NCBI GenBank assembly: GCA_017303565.1 | Contig: JAFLCM010000084.1 | Location: 1-8,575, forward strand | Reading direction: 5' to 3' | From: Planctomycetota bacterium | GTDB taxonomy: Bacteria; Planctomycetota; Phycisphaerae; Phycisphaerales; UBA1924 | DNA length: 8,575 nt | In this document: positions 6,901 through 8,575 of the stretch, in pieces | Layout of the letters: the number at the start of each line of letters is the position of its first letter | Numbering within the stretch: position 1 is the first letter of the stretch | The notes under the pieces: model-generated | Database searches by the model: none | What the model was told of the DNA's origin: nothing | The model's input: only the letters and a program-made list of their open reading frames with translations | Position numbers and translations under genes: made by a program

Positions 6901-7134
6901 CGCTCGCGGATCCTCCGCCCGACCCCTCGGCACGCCCGGGACGCCCCCCAGACCGGGGCGCGGCCACCGCGCTCCGAAGGGACGGTGTCCCGCGTCTATC
7001 GGTCCCCGGACGCTCCGCCCTGCAACACGCGGCCCCCGGGCCGCGAACAATCCAACGTGTCCTCCGCCGCCGCCTTTCCCCCCGCTTTCGCCCCCGCTCC
7101 CGCCGGGTTGGCAACTCTCGCCCAGGCTCGCGGG
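6901..7134. promoter_or_regulatory. Divergent intergenic region with strong inverted repeats
   Basis: A 234-bp spacer between the divergent Maf operon and the NTF2-like gene; it must hold the promoters of both unless transcription comes from further away. Inverted repeats seen: CGCCCC/GGGGCG (6942-6947 with 6955-6960); GGGGCGCGG (6955-6963) with CCGCGCTCC (6967-6975), 9 bp with one G-T and a 3-nt loop; GGGAC/GTCCC (6979-6983 with 6987-6991); and the perfect CGCGGCCC (7028-7035) with GGGCCGCG (7038-7045). The first two share an arm and could be alternative structures. On the minus strand a weak TTGCAG, 18-nt spacer, CGATAG pair is the only sigma-70-like candidate I found, and it matches poorly. 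The Shine-Dalgarno GGAGGA of the Maf gene lies at 6916-6911. Confidence 0.4.
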
Positions 7135-7746
7135 ATGAACGCCCTGTTCGAGTACTACGTGCTGGAGCACCCCGTCCTCGGTGCCCTGGCCGTGCTGCTC
7201 CTCGGCCTGCTCACCGCCGAGGTCCTCCGCCGGCTCGGCAAGGCCCGCCCCGCCTGGCTCGCCCTGATGCTCACTCTGGCGATCGGCGTCGCGATCGTCG
7301 TCGGCGGCAACTCCGTCGCCACCCCCAAGGAAGAGATGACCCGGGCCACCACCGAGTTCGTCACCGGCGTGGTTAAGGGCCAGCCCGAGGTCGTCGCCCG
7401 CTACGTCAGCGAGAAGGTCCTCTTCCGCACCGACGGCCGGGTCAACCTCCGCCTCGACCGCGCCTGGCTCGTCTCCGTCACCTCGGGCCTCGACGGCGCG
7501 TTCAAGTCCCACGACCTCGAGATCATCGACGCCCTGACCACCAACAACGGCGCCTCCGGACAGACCCGCTTCCTCAGCCGCGCCGAGCTCAGCACGGAGA
7601 ACTGGGGCCCCATCCCCAGCACCTGGCTCCTTTCCTGGCGTCAGGAGTCCGGAAAGTGGAAGATCACCGCGATCGAGTGCCTCACCCTTTTCGGCAAGCC
7701 TGCCAGCGAAGAATGGGTCAACTGGGGCAACCGCCACCGACGCTGA
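7135..7746 (+). CDS. Membrane-anchored NTF2-like (SnoaL/DUF4440-type) protein of unknown function
   Basis: A 203-residue protein starting at the ATG at 7135. Two hydrophobic segments, about residues 13-30 (LGALAVLLLGLLTAEV region) and 40-58 (ALMLTLAIGVAIVVGG region), are separated by a short basic loop (RRLGKARPA), predicting a hairpin in the membrane with the C-terminal domain on the same side as the N-terminus. Residues 63-203 look like the cone-shaped NTF2 fold: a helix EEMTRATTEFVTGVVKG (66-82), the typical 'x-VARYVSEKV' segment, then beta-rich sequence ending in STWLLSWRQESGKWKITAIE (162-181), as in SnoaL/DUF4440 proteins. Such domains are small-molecule pockets or dimer modules, and no catalytic residue is evident. 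There is no clear Shine-Dalgarno. It is followed after 24 bp by the GNAT gene on the same strand. The fold call is moderate; the gene itself is well supported. Confidence 0.75.
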   Translation: MNALFEYYVLEHPVLGALAVLLLGLLTAEVLRRLGKARPAWLALMLTLAIGVAIVVGGNSVATPKEEMTRATTEFVTGVVKGQPEVVARYVSEKVLFRTDGRVNLRLDRAWLVSVTSGLDGAFKSHDLEIIDALTTNNGASGQTRFLSRAELSTENWGPIPSTWLLSWRQESGKWKITAIECLTLFGKPASEEWVNWGNRHRR

Positions 7747-7770
7747 ACTCTCCCGCAACCCCGACCCCCG

Positions 7771-8229
7771 ATGCCCATCATCAGCCCGACCGCCGACGAC
7801 CGCCTGTGGAGCGAGTACCTCGAGTGCCGCTACCGCAACCTCTACGCGCCGTTCAACCTCCCGCGCACCTGCACCACCAGCGAACTCGACGCCCCCCGCG
7901 ACCGCCCGGGCATCCTCCACCGCTGCACGCTGGTCGACAACACCGTCCGCGCCGTCGGACGCCTCGACATCCAGCCCGACCGCCCCGAGGGTCCGTCGGC
8001 CCAGCTCCGCTACTTCGCGGTCGACGAATCCGCCCGCGGCACGGGGATCGCTCTCGAACTGCTCCGGGAACTCGAGGGGCTGGCCAGAGAGCACGGCGCG
8101 GAGCGGCTCTGGATGGAGGCACGCGTCGCCGCCCTGGGCTTCTACACCCGCGCCGGGTACGGCGACATCGGCGAAGGCCCCAATAAGTGGGGCGTCATCC
8201 CTCACCGCGTGCTCGCGCGGACCCTCTGA
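7771..8229 (+). CDS. GNAT-family N-acetyltransferase
   Basis: A 152-residue single-domain GNAT, a normal length. It would transfer an acetyl group from acetyl-CoA to an amine; the substrate is unknown. The start of the conserved core is QLRYFAVDESARGTGIA (78-94), whose RGTGIA (89-94) is the R/Q-x-x-G-x-G/A acetyl-CoA pyrophosphate loop. EARVAALGFYTRAGYGDIGE (116-135) is the C-terminal motif B with the usual FY-x-x-x-G-[FY]. The N-terminal stretch CRYRNLYAPFNLP (19-31) resembles the 'R-x-x-v-l-r-x-p-l-g-l-P' opening of some GNAT subfamilies. The start ATG at 7771 has no recognisable Shine-Dalgarno (the leader is C-rich); with 24 bp after the NTF2-like stop it may depend on coupling. It ends 3 bp from the convergent membrane protein stop. 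Confidence 0.9.
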   Translation: MPIISPTADDRLWSEYLECRYRNLYAPFNLPRTCTTSELDAPRDRPGILHRCTLVDNTVRAVGRLDIQPDRPEGPSAQLRYFAVDESARGTGIALELLRELEGLAREHGAERLWMEARVAALGFYTRAGYGDIGEGPNKWGVIPHRVLARTL

Positions 8230-8232
8230 GGT

Positions 8233-8575
8233 TCACGCGGCTTTCCGCGCCGCCCACAGCCGATCGGGACGCAACCGGAAGAACGCCGGCACGCTCATCG
8301 CCCCCGACGCGAGGAACTCCGCCGCCGTCACGATCAGCGTCACCAGCGCCACCTGGGAAGAGTCGCCGCCGGTCGCCACGCCCACGCCCGCCACACCGAT
8401 CTCGCGGAACCCCAGCGCCCCCGCCGGCGCGAACACGCTCAACAGAAAGTACGTCGTCGCCAGCAGCACGGTCCGCTCCGGCGGCAGGTCGATGTGCGCG
8501 GCGTGCGCCGCCGCCATGAACCGCAAGCACAAGAGCCCCACGTCTCCCAATCGCAGCACCGTGTGCCCCGCCACC
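8233..8575 (-). CDS. Flippase-like integral membrane protein (LPG_synthase_TM/UPF0104 type), C-terminal part
   Basis: The last ~114 codons of a gene that enters from beyond the right edge; the GTG at 8574 is most likely an internal Val, not the start. Hydrophobic stretches (approximate residues of the visible part 35-60 and 75-97) are membrane helices. Between them lies APAGALGFREIGVAGVG (49-65), which matches the 'P-x-x-G-G-L-G-x-R-E' loop characteristic of the lysylphosphatidylglycerol-synthetase transmembrane/UPF0104 flippase-like family. A short basic cytosolic-looking tail, RLRPDRLWAARKAA, closes it. Members are often linked to polar lipid or glycolipid handling; the role here is unknown. 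It converges on the GNAT gene with a 3-bp gap and no room for a terminator between them. Confidence 0.75.
   Translation of the reverse strand, partial: VAGHTVLRLGDVGLLCLRFMAAAHAAHIDLPPERTVLLATTYFLLSVFAPAGALGFREIGVAGVGVATGGDSSQVALVTLIVTAAEFLASGAMSVPAFFRLRPDRLWAARKAA

Noticed and set aside
7109..7125. Possible sigma-54 promoter (TTGGCA) upstream of the NTF2-like gene
   Set aside because: No TTGC-type -12 element at the required spacing, and the site is too close to the start codon.
4609..7134. Very long plus-strand open frame opposite the Maf gene, running into the NTF2-like gene
   Set aside because: Arg/Pro/His-rich antisense frame produced by GC-rich codon bias; only the part from ATG 7135 has protein-like character.
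6901..8205. In-frame N-terminal extension of the Maf gene (open to 8205)
   Set aside because: It is antisense to the NTF2-like and GNAT genes, is Gly/Ala/Asp/Glu-rich shadow sequence, and the ATG at 6900 has a good Shine-Dalgarno and begins a typical Maf N-terminus.

Overview
The window is very GC-rich (roughly 70% by eye), with long shadow reading frames on both strands and almost no non-coding space. The gene families suggest a flagellated planctomycete of the Phycisphaerae type: an HDOD protein, a Maf (DUF115) flagellin glycosyltransferase, a divergent NeuA and an SpsF-like/pseudo-radical-SAM module. This assignment comes from remembered family resemblance, not from a search. No rRNA, tRNA, CRISPR or mobile element was seen.

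Layout. Positions 1-254 (minus) hold the N-terminus of an HDOD-domain protein that leaves the left edge. Positions 399-6900 (minus) hold one compact operon, transcribed right to left. It starts with a giant 1185-residue Maf fusion (6900 to 3343), followed by neuA (3339 to 2596), neuB (2599 to 1547) and neuC (1550 to 399). The last three genes overlap by 4-bp ATGA junctions. neuA follows the fusion after a single extra codon and in the same reading frame. A 234-bp divergent intergenic region with several strong inverted repeats (6901-7134) separates this operon from two plus-strand genes: a two-helix membrane-anchored NTF2-like protein (7135-7746) and a GNAT acetyltransferase (7771-8229). A convergent membrane protein of the flippase-like LPG_synthase_TM family (minus, 8233 to beyond the right edge) ends 3 bp from the GNAT stop.

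How it fits together. NeuC, NeuB and NeuA are the three enzymes that turn a UDP-HexNAc into a CMP-activated nonulosonic acid, either a sialic acid or legionaminic acid. Maf proteins transfer CMP-nonulosonic acids to Ser/Thr of flagellin in the bacteria where they have been studied. The operon therefore reads as a self-contained unit for making and attaching a nine-carbon sugar, probably to flagellin. The unusual part is the C-terminal half of the Maf protein. It carries an SpsF-like nucleotidyltransferase fold and then a radical-SAM/SPASM-like fold, both apparently stripped of their catalytic signatures. This fused, probably non-catalytic module is the best candidate for something undescribed here.
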